A DNA stretch of 38,616 nt from CAWHHZ01 sp963829355 (GTDB taxonomy: Bacteria; Acidobacteriota; Thermoanaerobaculia; Gp7-AA8; JAHWKK01), in contig CAWHHZ010000017.1 in the NCBI GenBank assembly GCA_963829355.1, forward strand, positions 1 through 38,616. Direction: 5' to 3'. The position numbers and the translations under genes are program-made. The notes under the pieces are model-generated. The model was not told the DNA's origin, did no database searches, and saw only the letters and a list, made by a program, of their open reading frames with translations. Positions 26,320 to 34,829 of the stretch are shown here, one piece after another. Every line of letters starts with the position of its first letter. Positions within the stretch are counted from its first letter, which is position 1.

Positions 26320-29300
26320 TTGAGCCGGACCACGTCTATGTCATTCCTCCGGATCGCGAGATGACGATTGCCAGCGGCGTCCTGCATCTCAAACCACGTC
26401 CGGTGAAAGTGCCACACCGTCCGCTCGACCGTTTCTTCACCTCGCTCGCAATCGATCAGACGAGCCAGGCGATCGGCGTGGTGCTGTCCGGCAACGACAC
26501 CGACGGCTCAGCCGGACTGCAGTCGATCCGTGACGTCTCGGGAATCACCTTCGCCCAGGACGAGAGCGCGAAATTCGATGTGATGCCGCGATCGGCCGCC
26601 GCGGCCGCAGATTTCGTGCTCGCGCCCGCAGAGATCGGGAAGCAAATCGTTCGCATCGCAGGCAGCCCCAGAGACCCGCGGGAAAAGAATCGTCCCGAGG
26701 ACTTCGCAAGGATCTTCAGCCTGTTGCGCGAACGCTTCGATATCGACTTCGGGCAATACAAGTCGCCGAGCATCCACCGGCGAATCCTCCGCCGCGTTCT
26801 GCTCGACGGTCGCGGGTCGGTTGCGAAGTATGCCCGCGCGCTCGCTTTGGATGAAGAGCAGCTCGACATTCTCTACCACGACCTGCTGATCGGCGTCACC
26901 GCGTTCTTTCGCGATCCGAAGCAATTCACCGCCCTGCGCGATTCGGTCTTTCCCGAGATTCTCGAAGAACGCGAGTCCGATCCCCTTCGCATCTGGATCG
27001 CCGGCTGCTCGACGGGAGAGGAAGTCTACTCGGTGATGATCGCGCTGTTCGAGTACCTGCGCGGCAACGATATACGGGCAACCGTATTCGGCACCGACAT
27101 CAACGACAAGGCTTTGGAGATCGCGCGCGCCGGAATCTACTCCGAAAGAGCTCTCGCGGATGTCTCACCCGAGCTTCGCGAGCGTTACTTCACTCCGGTT
27201 CCGGCCGGCTTTCGGATCAGCAAGAAGGTGCGTGAGCTGTGCGTCTTCGCGAAGCACGACGTAGCGACTGATCCTCCGTACTCGAACATCAATCTGGTGA
27301 TGTGCTGCAACGTGCTGATCTACCTTGGATCCGACCTGCAGAACAGGACGCTGAGCTCCCTGCATTACGCTCTCGTCCCGGACGGATTCCTCGCACTCGG
27401 CAACGCGGAAAGTCTCCGTGCCTCTCCCCTGTTCGCGCCGGCCGACGGCAAACCGTGCTTCTATCGCAAACTGCCGTTCCGGAACGCGGCTCTTTCTCGC
27501 GTTCACGGCCAGCGAGAGACGTCATTGCAGCCCTCCCCGAATTGTTCGCCGAGGCCCCGGGCCCCGGCTCGCCCTTTCACGAGTCGGACATGTTCCTTTC
27601 CGACTACCTCGCGCCTTGTGGCGTTCTGGTTGACGGCTCGATGGAGATCATCCGATTCCGCGGCGACGTCGAGCCCTATCTCCGACTCATCCCGGGAGAC
27701 GCGAACCTGAACCTGTTTCGCCTGATCCGTCATCCAGAGATGCTGGCAGAGCTGCGACCGGCACTGCACCGCGCCGGTCAGTTCGGAGACGAGGTCCTGA
27801 GGACCGATATCGCCGTCATGGAAGCGGGTGAGCGTCGCACCAATTCGTTCCGGATTATTCCATTCCAGCGGAGAATCGGGCCGCCGATGTTCTGGGTACT
27901 GTTCGATACCCGGAGCACGACGGAGGAATGGGACGCCGTCGACGCGACGGCCGAACAGGTGAGCGAAGTCGTCTCGCTACGCTCATCGCTCTCGGCGGCG
28001 GTTCAGGATCGCGAACGGCTGGCCAGCGAAGCTGTCGCCGCCGCGGAAGAAGCGCAGTCGAGCGACGAGGAGCTTCGGAGCACCAACGAGGAGCTCGAAA
28101 CAGCAAAGGAAGAGCTTCAGTCCACCAACGAGGAGCTCATCACCCTCAATAGCGAACTGCTGGACCGGAACGCCACGCTCACCACCATGAACGACGATCT
28201 CGAGAACGTACTCTCCGCGATCGAGATCCCGATGCTGTTCGTCGGTACCGACGGCGAGATCCGCCGGTTCAACGAGCCAGCTGCGGAGCTGTTCCAGCTC
28301 GAGGCAGGGAATCGCAAACAGTCGCTCTCGGAGGTACGGGGCGAGATCGTCGGTACGGACAACCTCCCGCGGCTCGTTCGCGATGCGATCACCACGCGTA
28401 CCACAGGCAGTCACGAAGTCCGCGACGAGGACGGACGATGGCGCCTGCTGCGGATTCTCCCCTACCTGACGAGCGACGGAGTCGTCGATGGAGGTCTGAT
28501 CGCCATCAGCGACATCGATACGCTGAAACGCAGCGTCGTCGCGGCAGAGAAGTCGGCCCGTCTCAGCAAACTCAGGGCGGATGCCGGAACGCTGCTGGCG
28601 TCCTCGCTCGACTACGAAACGACACTCGATTCACTCACGAGACTGGCCGTTCCCAAATTCGCAGACTGGTGCGCCATCGACCTGCTGAACGAGGACGGCT
28701 CCATCCGGCACCTGGCTGGAGCCCACGCCAACCCGTTCATGCGAGACATCGCTCAGAAGTTTCAGCAGGTCGCCTGGAACGAAGCAGGAGCACCGTTCCC
28801 GACGTCGCGGCCCGCTGCACTCCGCGACCCGGTCCTCGTCACCGAGATCTCCAGCTCCGACTCCGACGTCAATGCGAAGGAGACCAACTATTCTCAGCTC
28901 GTCGACGCCCTGGGCCTCAAGTCTCTGATTCGCGTTCCACTGAAAACTCGAGACCGAACCTCTGGCACGATGACATTCTCGATCACCGAAAAAACCTATG
29001 ACGACGAAGACCTCGAGTTCGCGAATGAGCTCGGACGCCACGCCGCCATGGCAATCGACACCGCGTTGCTCTTCCGAGAGGCGGAGGCCGCGAACCGCGA
29101 CCTCCACGCCCTTCTGAGCACGGTTGCTCACGAAATCCGGACGCCGCTCACGACCATCCTCGGCTGGGCTCAGCTCGGAACAGAAGTCGCTGATGTGCAG
29201 GAAGCGCGCGCACGGGAAGCGATGTCCGAGATCGATCGCTCCGCGAAACTGCTCCGTGTGTTCGTCGACGACCTGCTCGACACCAAACGGATCGCGCAAC

Positions 29301-29801
29301 GCAAGTTGCGCGTCGACAAGGAAGACATCGATCTGAAGAGCGTCGTGCGGGCGAGTGTGGACATCACCGCCCAATGGCGGAAGCACGGTCGATTCGGATG
29401 AACATCGAGACTCCCAGGTCCTCAATTCCTCTCCATCGGAACAGGCACGCCTGATCTAGGTCGGTGGAACCTCGTCAACAACGCCATCAAATCACGCCCG
29501 AGGGCGGCCGGATCGAGGTGGTGTGAAGAAAAACGGCCCGACGGCTCGCCTGTCGGTGCGTGACACCGGCAAGGGGATCGAGACCACATTGCTCCCTCAT
29601 GTTTTCGAGCTGTCTCAGCAGGGTGACCATGGCACGGGACGCGCCACGGGACTCGGCCTCGGCCTGGCCATCGCCAGGGAGGTGGTGACGCTCCACAGCG
29701 GCTCGATTCACGCCGAAAGCCCAGGTCCCGACGAAGGCTCGACCTTCACCGTGATCCTCCCGATCGAACAACGACGTCGCAAGACCTCCAGAAGAAAATG
29801 A
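26320..29801 (+). pseudogene. CheB-CheR-PAS-GAF-histidine kinase, 5' truncated and frame-broken
   Basis: Domains run in order. First is the C-terminal part of a CheB methylesterase (LEPDHVYVIPPD, SGNDTDGSAG with the acid), without its Ser and His. A complete CheR methyltransferase follows (RILRRVLLDGRGS, WIAGCSTGEEVYS). Then come a PAS-like domain, the coiled-coil signature EELRSTNEELETAKEELQ, a second PAS, a GAF domain, HisKA with HEIRTP (His codon at 29129) and a HATPase domain (NLVNNAIK, DTGKGI, GLGLGLAI). Frame changes lie near 27520, 29400, 29492 and 29520. Full relatives are signalling hybrids of about 1,200-1,400 residues. Internal frame changes may be sequencing errors, but the missing CheB start is a real feature of this assembly. 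Confidence 0.8.
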
Positions 29802-30155
29802 CCTTCGGTTCCTCGAGAACGACGAGCAACTTCCCCTCCCGGTAAACACCTCGAACCGTTCGCACTCGAGGTCTCCGATTATCGAGCAGGTTCCCTGGCT
29901 TGATTTGAGTCCGACTCGCGGAGGGCTCCAGTCCTGCCAGAGATCAGGGGAACGCTGACATTTCGCCTCCGGCGAATGTCGGCGTCGTGAGGGTTGCCAG
30001 ACCCTCGCATACGAAATGATGAAAAGGACGGGCGCCGAGGCACCGAGGAGACGCAGCCTCTCTCGCGGCGAGGGACCACAGGTTCTCACGACGCCGGTAC
30101 TCGCCGGAGGCGAGATACGAGCGTTCCAGCGTAGACAGCGACACCATTTTTGCGG
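29802..30155. repeat. Intergenic stretch with a family C fragment and two hairpins
   Basis: CCGACTCGCGGAGGGCTCC at 29911 onward is a piece of the family C left end. GACATTTCGCCTCCGGCG followed by AATGTC (29957-29980) is a near-perfect hairpin with a TCC loop. GTACTCGCCGGAGGCGAG followed by ATAC (30097-30118) is a second one. No gene is supported. Confidence 0.5.
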
Positions 30156-30169
30156 TAAAATCGGTGTCG
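30156..30169 (+). promoter_or_regulatory. Candidate leaderless promoter of the AAA ATPase gene
   Basis: TAAAAT at 30156-30161 is followed by 8 bases and the ATG at 30170. There is no Shine-Dalgarno site. A GTG at 30164 in the same frame would be too close to the box. Confidence 0.42.
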
Positions 30170-31321
30170 ATGTATACACGATCACTCGAGCCTCCAGGGC
30201 GCTCTTTCTTTCTGTTCGGACCACGAGGCACGGGCAAGAGTACCTGGGTTCGCGAGAATTACCGCGACGCACTGGTGATCAACCTTCTCCCCCCGGAAAC
30301 GATGCTCCGCTATCAGCGGAACCGATCACTGTTCCGATCCGAGGTACTGGCGCAGCCCCGGGAGCGTTGGATCGTGCTGGATGAGGTGCAGCGTGCACCA
30401 GCTCTACTCGACGACGTTCATTTCCTGATGGAGGAGAAAGGTTACAAGCACTTCGTGCTGACCGGCTCCTCTGCTCGGAAGCTGAAGAAGGGTGCAGCGA
30501 ATCTTCTCGCCGGCCGGGCAATCGTGAGGAACCTCTTTCCCCTGACGACTGCCGAGCTTGGAGGGGCGGTGTCGATGGAGCAACTCGTTCGATACGGGGC
30601 CATGCCTCTGAGCGTCAACGCAGCGGATGACGAGATGCGCGAGGATTTCCTCCAGGCATACGTGACGACCTACCTCTCCGAGGAGATCAAGGCAGAGGCG
30701 CTGGTGCGCGATCTCGGGCCGTTCAGCCGGTTTCTTGCGGTCACCTCACTCGCCGCCGGGCAGAAGACGAACATCGCAGGGCTCGCGCGCGACGCCGGAA
30801 TCTCCCGTGACACGGCGCGCGGCTATTTCGACGTGCTCGTCGACACGCTCATCGGTCACTGGCTTCCAGCGTACCGACCGAGAGCGAAGGTCAAGGAGAT
30901 CGGTCTTCCGAAGTTCTACTGGTTCGATCCGGGTGTTCTGCGGGCCGCCGCCGGAGGATTTGACCAGCCGCTGCCGGCGGACTGGGACGGAATTGCCTTC
31001 GAGCACCTGACTCATCAGGAGATCCGAAGCTATCTCCACTACTCCCGCACGAAGGGGTCGCTCGGGTACTGGGGCACGCCGAGCGGCTCTGAGGTCGACT
31101 TCGTCTGGTGGTACGGAGACCAGATCGTGCTGATCGAGGTGAAGCATGCCACGGAGTTCAGGAGGGAGCACCGGAAGGGAATCGCGTCATTTCTGCAAGG
31201 AAAGAAGGCGACGAGCTATATCGTCTATCGTGGATCCTCGGAGCTCGATGTGGAGGGGACACGCGTCCTCCCCGTCGGGGTGTTTCTCGAACGCCTGCAC
31301 TCCGGCGAGATACTCGGCTGA
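30170..31321 (+). CDS. AAA-type ATPase with DUF4143 / PD-(D/E)xK-like C-terminus
   Basis: The 383-residue protein has Walker A GPRGTGKS at 17-24, Walker B WIVLDEVQ at about 67-74 and a sensor-like FVLTGSSARKL. A winged-helix segment follows at about 185-225 (KTNIAGLARDAGISRDTARG). The C-terminal DUF4143 domain holds SEVDFV and LIEVKHA, giving Asp310, Glu323 and Lys325 in the order of a PD-(D/E)xK nuclease site. Such ATPases are common, mobile and poorly understood; roles in defence or toxin-like functions have been suggested but not shown for this type. It is intact, follows hairpin repeats and is followed by a family C element 48 bases after its stop. Confidence 0.85.
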   Translation: MYTRSLEPPGRSFFLFGPRGTGKSTWVRENYRDALVINLLPPETMLRYQRNRSLFRSEVLAQPRERWIVLDEVQRAPALLDDVHFLMEEKGYKHFVLTGSSARKLKKGAANLLAGRAIVRNLFPLTTAELGGAVSMEQLVRYGAMPLSVNAADDEMREDFLQAYVTTYLSEEIKAEALVRDLGPFSRFLAVTSLAAGQKTNIAGLARDAGISRDTARGYFDVLVDTLIGHWLPAYRPRAKVKEIGLPKFYWFDPGVLRAAAGGFDQPLPADWDGIAFEHLTHQEIRSYLHYSRTKGSLGYWGTPSGSEVDFVWWYGDQIVLIEVKHATEFRREHRKGIASFLQGKKATSYIVYRGSSELDVEGTRVLPVGVFLERLHSGEILG

Positions 31322-31368
31322 CGTTGCGCCTCGTCGTCCTGGCAATCGTGGGGAAGTCCTGAATCGAG

Positions 31369-31513
31369 GAAATGGGGGGTCGGCTCTCCAGGGCCGACTC
31401 GCGGCGGTAGGTCAGTCGTCGTGGATTTCGAGGACATCCCCCTTCTTTTCATTTGCCTGGCTTGCGGAGGGCCGGAGCCCTCCGCGAGTCGGAGCTGGAG
31501 CCCCGACCCCCAC
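31369..31513. repeat. Family C element, copy 3, both ends present
   Basis: The left end GGGGGGTCGGC with hairpin GTCGGC...GCCGAC is mirrored at 31461-31512, where GCGGAGGGC-CG-GAGCCCTCCGC precedes GAGTCGGAGC and CCCCGACCCCC. The core GGATTTCGAGGACATCCCCC is identical to copy 2. One of the two GACTCGCGGCGG direct repeats of copy 2, and the 56 bp unit it delimits, are missing. Confidence 0.85.
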
Positions 31514-31610
31514 GATAACGGTTGGACGACCGTTCTCCTCCCCAGTGAAAGGGTTCACGGCGGTCTTGCTGTTATCCTTTCAGGTAGCGTCGCACACCGG
31601 AGGACCAATC

Positions 31611-31910
31611 ATGGAAAGGCTGTTTCGAGATCGGACTGGGCTCGCCGCGATATGTGAGCGGCATGGGATCCGCCGCTTGAGCCTCTTTGGTTCCGAACTG
31701 AAAGGCTCCAGCCGCCCTGAGAGTGATGTCGACTTGCTGGTCGAGTTTGAGGCAGGACGAAAGCCCGGGATGCTCGGGATGGCTACGATCGAACAGGAGC
31801 TCTCTGAGCTACTGCGAGGCCGGCCGGTCGACCTGAGAACTCCGGATGAACTGAGCCGCTACTTCCGCGATCAGGTCATCAACGAAGCCGCGGTTCAGTA
31901 TGCAGCGTGA
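31611..31910 (+). CDS. mntA: MntA-type antitoxin nucleotidyltransferase
   Basis: The 99-residue minimal nucleotidyltransferase has LFGSELKGSSRPESDVDLLV, which is exactly GSx10DxD (Gly27-Ser28, Asp39, Asp41). In the studied type VII HepT-MntA systems the antitoxin adds AMP units from ATP to a tyrosine of the HepT toxin and so silences it. GGAGG lies 7 bases before the ATG. It overlaps hepT by 11 bases, the usual antitoxin-first order. All key residues are intact, so an active pair is plausible. Confidence 0.88.
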   Translation: MERLFRDRTGLAAICERHGIRRLSLFGSELKGSSRPESDVDLLVEFEAGRKPGMLGMATIEQELSELLRGRPVDLRTPDELSRYFRDQVINEAAVQYAA

Positions 31911-32232
31911 GGACAAGATCCGGATCCTGCACATCCTCGACGGGTGCGAGACTGTCGCTCGGTTCGTCGAAGGGCGCGAGCGGAGCGCGCTCGATTCTGA
32001 TGAGATGCTCCGCTTCGCACTGGTTCGCGCCATCGAGGTCATCGGTGAAGCGGCCACCCGAGTGTCTCCATCGGCTCGCGCGGAACTGTCTGATATCCCT
32101 TGGACCCAGATCAGCTCCATGAGGAATCGCCTCATCCATGCGTACTTCGAAGTAGATCACGACATCGTCTGGCAAACGGCCATCGCGGACATCCCGGACC
32201 TTCATCAAGCCTTGCGCTACCTGCGAGACTGA
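31900..32232 (+). CDS. hepT: HepT-type HEPN toxin (DUF86)
   Basis: The 110-residue helical protein carries MRNRLIHAYFEVD, which gives the full Rx4HxY motif: Arg75, His80, Tyr82. In characterised HepT proteins Arg and His form the RNase site and the Tyr is the target of AMP addition by MntA. The ATG lies inside mntA. Nothing is broken. The first repeat of family A begins 112 bases after the stop. Confidence 0.88.
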   Translation: MQREDKIRILHILDGCETVARFVEGRERSALDSDEMLRFALVRAIEVIGEAATRVSPSARAELSDIPWTQISSMRNRLIHAYFEVDHDIVWQTAIADIPDLHQALRYLRD

Positions 32233-32343
32233 CCTGCCGGTGAGGTGCGGTCACAGCCGGACGCTTGGTTGATCACACCCACCGCATGAAGGGAAACGTG
32301 GGGCCGGTCGGTCCGGGTCAACCACACGCAGACTTTTCACCGG

Positions 32344-32382
32344 CTCTAACTTAACTCGGTTGAGTCAGAATCCTGACCCCCA
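32344..32382. repeat. Family A REP-like unit, copy 2 (degenerate)
   Basis: CTCTAACTTAACTCGG and then GAGTCAGAATCCTGACCCCC contain the TAACTTAAC end and a TGACCCC end but little of the middle. It marks the left side of the transposase-type remnant. Confidence 0.45.
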
Positions 32383-32429
32383 CGAACAATCTACGACGAC
32401 ATCACGCCAGCCTGAACAAAATCGCCGCC

Positions 32430-32602
32430 CGGGCCGGAAGGCCTTCGCTCAGCTCGATCACCCAATCGGCCTGACGATGCGCAAGATCTCCGAGTACCTC
32501 GACACTAGACAAACCGTCTCCCGAATGATTCAAGTCGCTGATCGGCTCGAGCAACAAGACCCCGGATATCGCCGATCTCTCGCCTCGATCCGACAGAGTT
32601 AA
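32430..32602 (+). pseudogene. Remnant of a helix-turn-helix tail from a transposase-type gene
   Basis: The reading GLTMRKISEYLDTRQTVSRM, then IQVADRLEQQDPGYRRSL resembles the DnaA-like C-terminal HTH found at the end of some REP-associated IS200/Y1 transposases. No Y1 catalytic domain is present. It is bounded by family A units at 32344 and 32598, which supports the link between these repeats and such a transposase. The family call is tentative. Confidence 0.4.
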
Positions 32603-32631
32603 GTTGATTTTCTGGCTGTGACCCCAACTTA
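32598..32631 (-). repeat. Family A REP-like unit, copy 3
   Basis: GTTAAGTTGATTTTCTGGCT followed by GTGACCCCAACTTA. This is the reverse orientation of copy 1, with the inverted ends TTAAGTT and AACTTA. Confidence 0.82.
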
Positions 32632-32678
32632 CCGTGGCGTGGAAGCCGGACCGCACCGTTCGCTTTATCATGGCTCGA

Positions 32679-32873
32679 TGAGAACGATCAGTGTTCAAGA
32701 ATCCGAAGACACTGCCGATGCACTCGAGCAGCGCGCGCGGCGCTGGGAGTCGCCGTGGAAGACCTCGTTCGCGAAGGCCTCGTCGAGATCCTTTCGCGAG
32801 ATGACGAGGACTTTCTTCGAGCCGCAGAGTATGTGCTGACGAAGAATGACGAGCTCGACCGCCGCCCTCCTGA
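32679..32873 (+). pseudogene. Phd-like antitoxin partner of Doc, frame-broken
   Basis: MRTISVQESEDTADALEQRA in one frame continues as ALGVAVEDLVREGLVEIL in the next, then LRAAEYVLTKNDEL. Together they give a short antitoxin-like protein of about 64 residues with a ribbon-helix-helix-like start. Frame changes lie near 32740 and 32866. The expected TGA at 32871-32873 overlaps the ATG of the doc-like gene (TGATG). Confidence 0.55.
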
Positions 32874-33236
32874 TGCGGAACCTCACCGCGGAACAGATCG
32901 TACTTCTTCATCGCGCGATTATCCGGCGAACGGGCGGTCACGCCACGATCGAAACAGCCCTAGCACAGCCGCGCATGTCATTCGCTGGCGCAGACCTCTA
33001 CGCCACCATTGACTCGAAAGCAGCAGCCATGGCGCACAGATTGAATCGGGTCACCCGTTCGTAGATGGAAACAAGCGGGTCGGACATGCGGCACTCGAGA
33101 CGACGCTCGTCCTGAATGATCTGGAGATTTCAGCCAGCGTCGATGAGTAGGAGCGGGTGATCTTGCCGTCGCTGCCGGCCGGATGGACCGCGACGAGTTC
33201 ATCCGTTGGGTCGAATCGCATGCCGTGCAACGTTGA
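32873..33236 (+). pseudogene. Doc (death-on-curing) Fic-fold toxin, degraded
   Basis: MRNLTAEQIVLLHRAIIRRT, ALAQPRMSFAGADLYATIDS and the Fic active-site motif HPFVDGNKR (about 33051-33077) identify a Doc-type toxin, a kinase-like Fic protein that modifies EF-Tu in the studied case. The gene is broken: residues between GGHATI and ETAL appear deleted in frame, a frame change lies near 33045, a TAG interrupts at about 33147 where GAG-TAG-GAG is read, and the end RDEFIRWVESHAVQR is again in another frame. The mixture of an in-frame loss and a stop suggests true decay. Confidence 0.72.
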
Positions 33237-33266
33237 AGCGAGCCACTGCCCGAGTCGATCCGAAGC

Positions 33267-33298
33267 AGTCAACCTGCTTTTCCGGACGACCCCAACTT
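33267..33298 (-). repeat. Family A REP-like unit, copy 4 (degenerate)
   Basis: AGTCAACCTGCTTTTCCGG, then ACGACCCCAACTT. It keeps the spacing and the CCCCAACTT end but has several changes in the middle. Confidence 0.5.
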
Positions 33299-33365
33299 CT
33301 TTCCGGGTTTAAGCAACAGCCTGCAAAGACATGGCCCAAGCCACTCCTGCCACGGAACGAGGCGC

Positions 33366-33399
33366 TTAAGTTGTTTTTCTGGCTCTGACCCCAACTTAC
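33366..33399 (-). repeat. Family A REP-like unit, copy 5
   Basis: CTTAAGTTGTTTTTCTGGCT followed by CTGACCCCAACTTA. It is the best-conserved reverse copy. GCAAAGACATGGCCC, a family B-like end, lies between copies 4 and 5 at about 33322. Confidence 0.85.
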
Positions 33400-33442
33400 C
33401 CGGGGTGACGACCCGTTCATTTAGGGCATTGATCATTTCGCC

Positions 33443-33478
33443 TTGACAATTAGTGAGTAAGCACTTACTTTTATAAGT
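33443..33478 (+). promoter_or_regulatory. TetR-gene promoter with built-in operator, probably leaderless
   Basis: TTGACA (33443-33448), a 17-base spacer, then TACTTT (33466-33471), and 7 bases to the ATG at 33479. AGTAAG-CA-CTTACT (33456-33469), a 14-bp palindrome, fills the spacer and runs into the -10, where a bound repressor would block polymerase. This is the best promoter in the window. Confidence 0.75.
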
Positions 33479-34084
33479 ATGGCTCATGTCCGGAAATCTG
33501 CAGAAACCAGAAAAGACGAGCTCTCCGCGGCGGCGCTGCGCATCGTCGGGGAACGTGGGCTCACTGCGCTCACGACCTCGACGCTGGCACATGAGGTGGG
33601 ACTCACGTCGGGCGCGATGTTCCGCCACTTCTCGACGCTCGACGCGTTGCTCGACGAGATGGTCGCGCGCGCGGTGACGCGGGTGAATACGACGTTCCCC
33701 GATCCGGACGGCCCCCCGATGGACAGACTCCTCCAACTCGCCAGAGAGCGCGCCATTCTGCTGGTCGATGAGCCGGGCATCTCATGGATGCTGCGCTCAG
33801 AGCAGGCGCTGCTGTCGCTGCCTCCCGAGGGGGTGCGACAGCTCCGGGCCCTGGCCAGACGCTCGCGCGCGTTCGTGATCGACGCCCTGCGCGATGGTGC
33901 GCGCGACGGAACCGTCCGGAGTGACGTCGAGCCGGAAGTCCTCGCGGTTCCCGTCCTCGGGACGATTCACGTGCTCGCCGGTAGCTCGGGAGTCGCGAAA
34001 CGGACCACCAAATTGAAGCACTCCGAGATCTCGCGAGCGCTCGAGGGAATCAAACGACTGCTGTCCCCTCCGGATGCGATCTGA
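33479..34084 (+). CDS. TetR-family transcriptional regulator
   Basis: The 201-residue protein has the TetR DNA-binding domain: AALRIVGERGLTALTTSTLA, then HEVGLTSGAMFRHFSTLDAL at about 29-58. The C-terminal ligand domain is helical, without recognisable specificity. It probably represses its own operon, because a palindrome overlaps its promoter. The Ric and DUF6448 genes follow within 45 and 28 bases, so it likely controls a nitrosative or oxidative iron-sulfur stress response. It is intact. Confidence 0.9.
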   Translation: MAHVRKSAETRKDELSAAALRIVGERGLTALTTSTLAHEVGLTSGAMFRHFSTLDALLDEMVARAVTRVNTTFPDPDGPPMDRLLQLARERAILLVDEPGISWMLRSEQALLSLPPEGVRQLRALARRSRAFVIDALRDGARDGTVRSDVEPEVLAVPVLGTIHVLAGSSGVAKRTTKLKHSEISRALEGIKRLLSPPDAI

Positions 34085-34129
34085 ACCGTCCGGGAAAACG
34101 AAATCAGAGAACTGATGAGGAGAAATGCG

Positions 34130-34801
34130 ATGAACATCGATCCAACCACACCCGTCGGCCGCATTGCGGCTGAGCACCCACTTTCCACGCGCGTCTTTGC
34201 GCGGCACGGCATCGACTTCTGCTGCGGTGGAGGAAGACCTCTCGCCGACGTTTGCGAGAAGAAGAACCTCGACTCGACCAGCATCGTCGGGGAGATCGAG
34301 AAAGAGTTGAGCGGGAACGCCGAGAGTCCGGAACGGTGGGATGAAGCGCCGCTCGGCGATCTGGTCGAGCACATTCTGTATGCCTACCATCAGCCACTGT
34401 GGGAGGAGTTGCCCAGGCTCGAGGCGATGGCTCGACGTGTTCTCGAGGTGCACCGCGACAAGGACGCGGAGCGGCTCCCGGAGCTCGCCCGCCTCGTCTC
34501 GGCGCTCAGAGCCGACATCGAGTCTCACATGCAGAAGGAGGAGGAGATCCTGTTTCCGATGGTGAAGAAGGGCGATGATTTCATGGCCGACGGACCGATC
34601 ACCATCATGGAAGAGGAGCACGAAACGGCAGCCGGAATCCTGCGGAGACTGCGTGAGCTGACCGACGACTACACGGTGCCGGAACAGGCGTGTAACACAT
34701 GGAGAGCGCTCTGGCATGGACTGGGAGCACTCGAGTCCGGACTCCACATGCACATTCATCTCGAGAACAACATCCTCTTCCCCCGCGCGCTGGAAGCGTG
34801 A
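34130..34801 (+). CDS. ric: Iron-sulfur cluster repair di-iron protein (Ric/YtfE/ScdA)
   Basis: The 223-residue protein has the N-terminal ScdA domain with the CC pair in HGIDFCCGGGRPL at about 31-34 and a hemerythrin-like four-helix domain. Metal ligands are expected in HILYAYHQPL, SHMQKEEEILFP, MEEEHETA and HMHIHLENNILFP. Ric proteins repair Fe-S clusters damaged by nitric oxide or peroxide in the cytosol. The length is standard. The ATG at 34130 has GAGGAG 7 bases upstream, so the earlier in-frame ATG at 34115 is less likely. Confidence 0.93.
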   Translation: MNIDPTTPVGRIAAEHPLSTRVFARHGIDFCCGGGRPLADVCEKKNLDSTSIVGEIEKELSGNAESPERWDEAPLGDLVEHILYAYHQPLWEELPRLEAMARRVLEVHRDKDAERLPELARLVSALRADIESHMQKEEEILFPMVKKGDDFMADGPITIMEEEHETAAGILRRLRELTDDYTVPEQACNTWRALWHGLGALESGLHMHIHLENNILFPRALEA

Positions 34802-34829
34802 GCCAATGACGAATGGAAGGAGAGCAGAC

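Noticed and set aside
32596..32635. Intrinsic terminator for the upstream remnant
   Set aside because: The inverted ends belong to a repeated REP-like unit found eight times in the window, so terminator function is not specifically supported.
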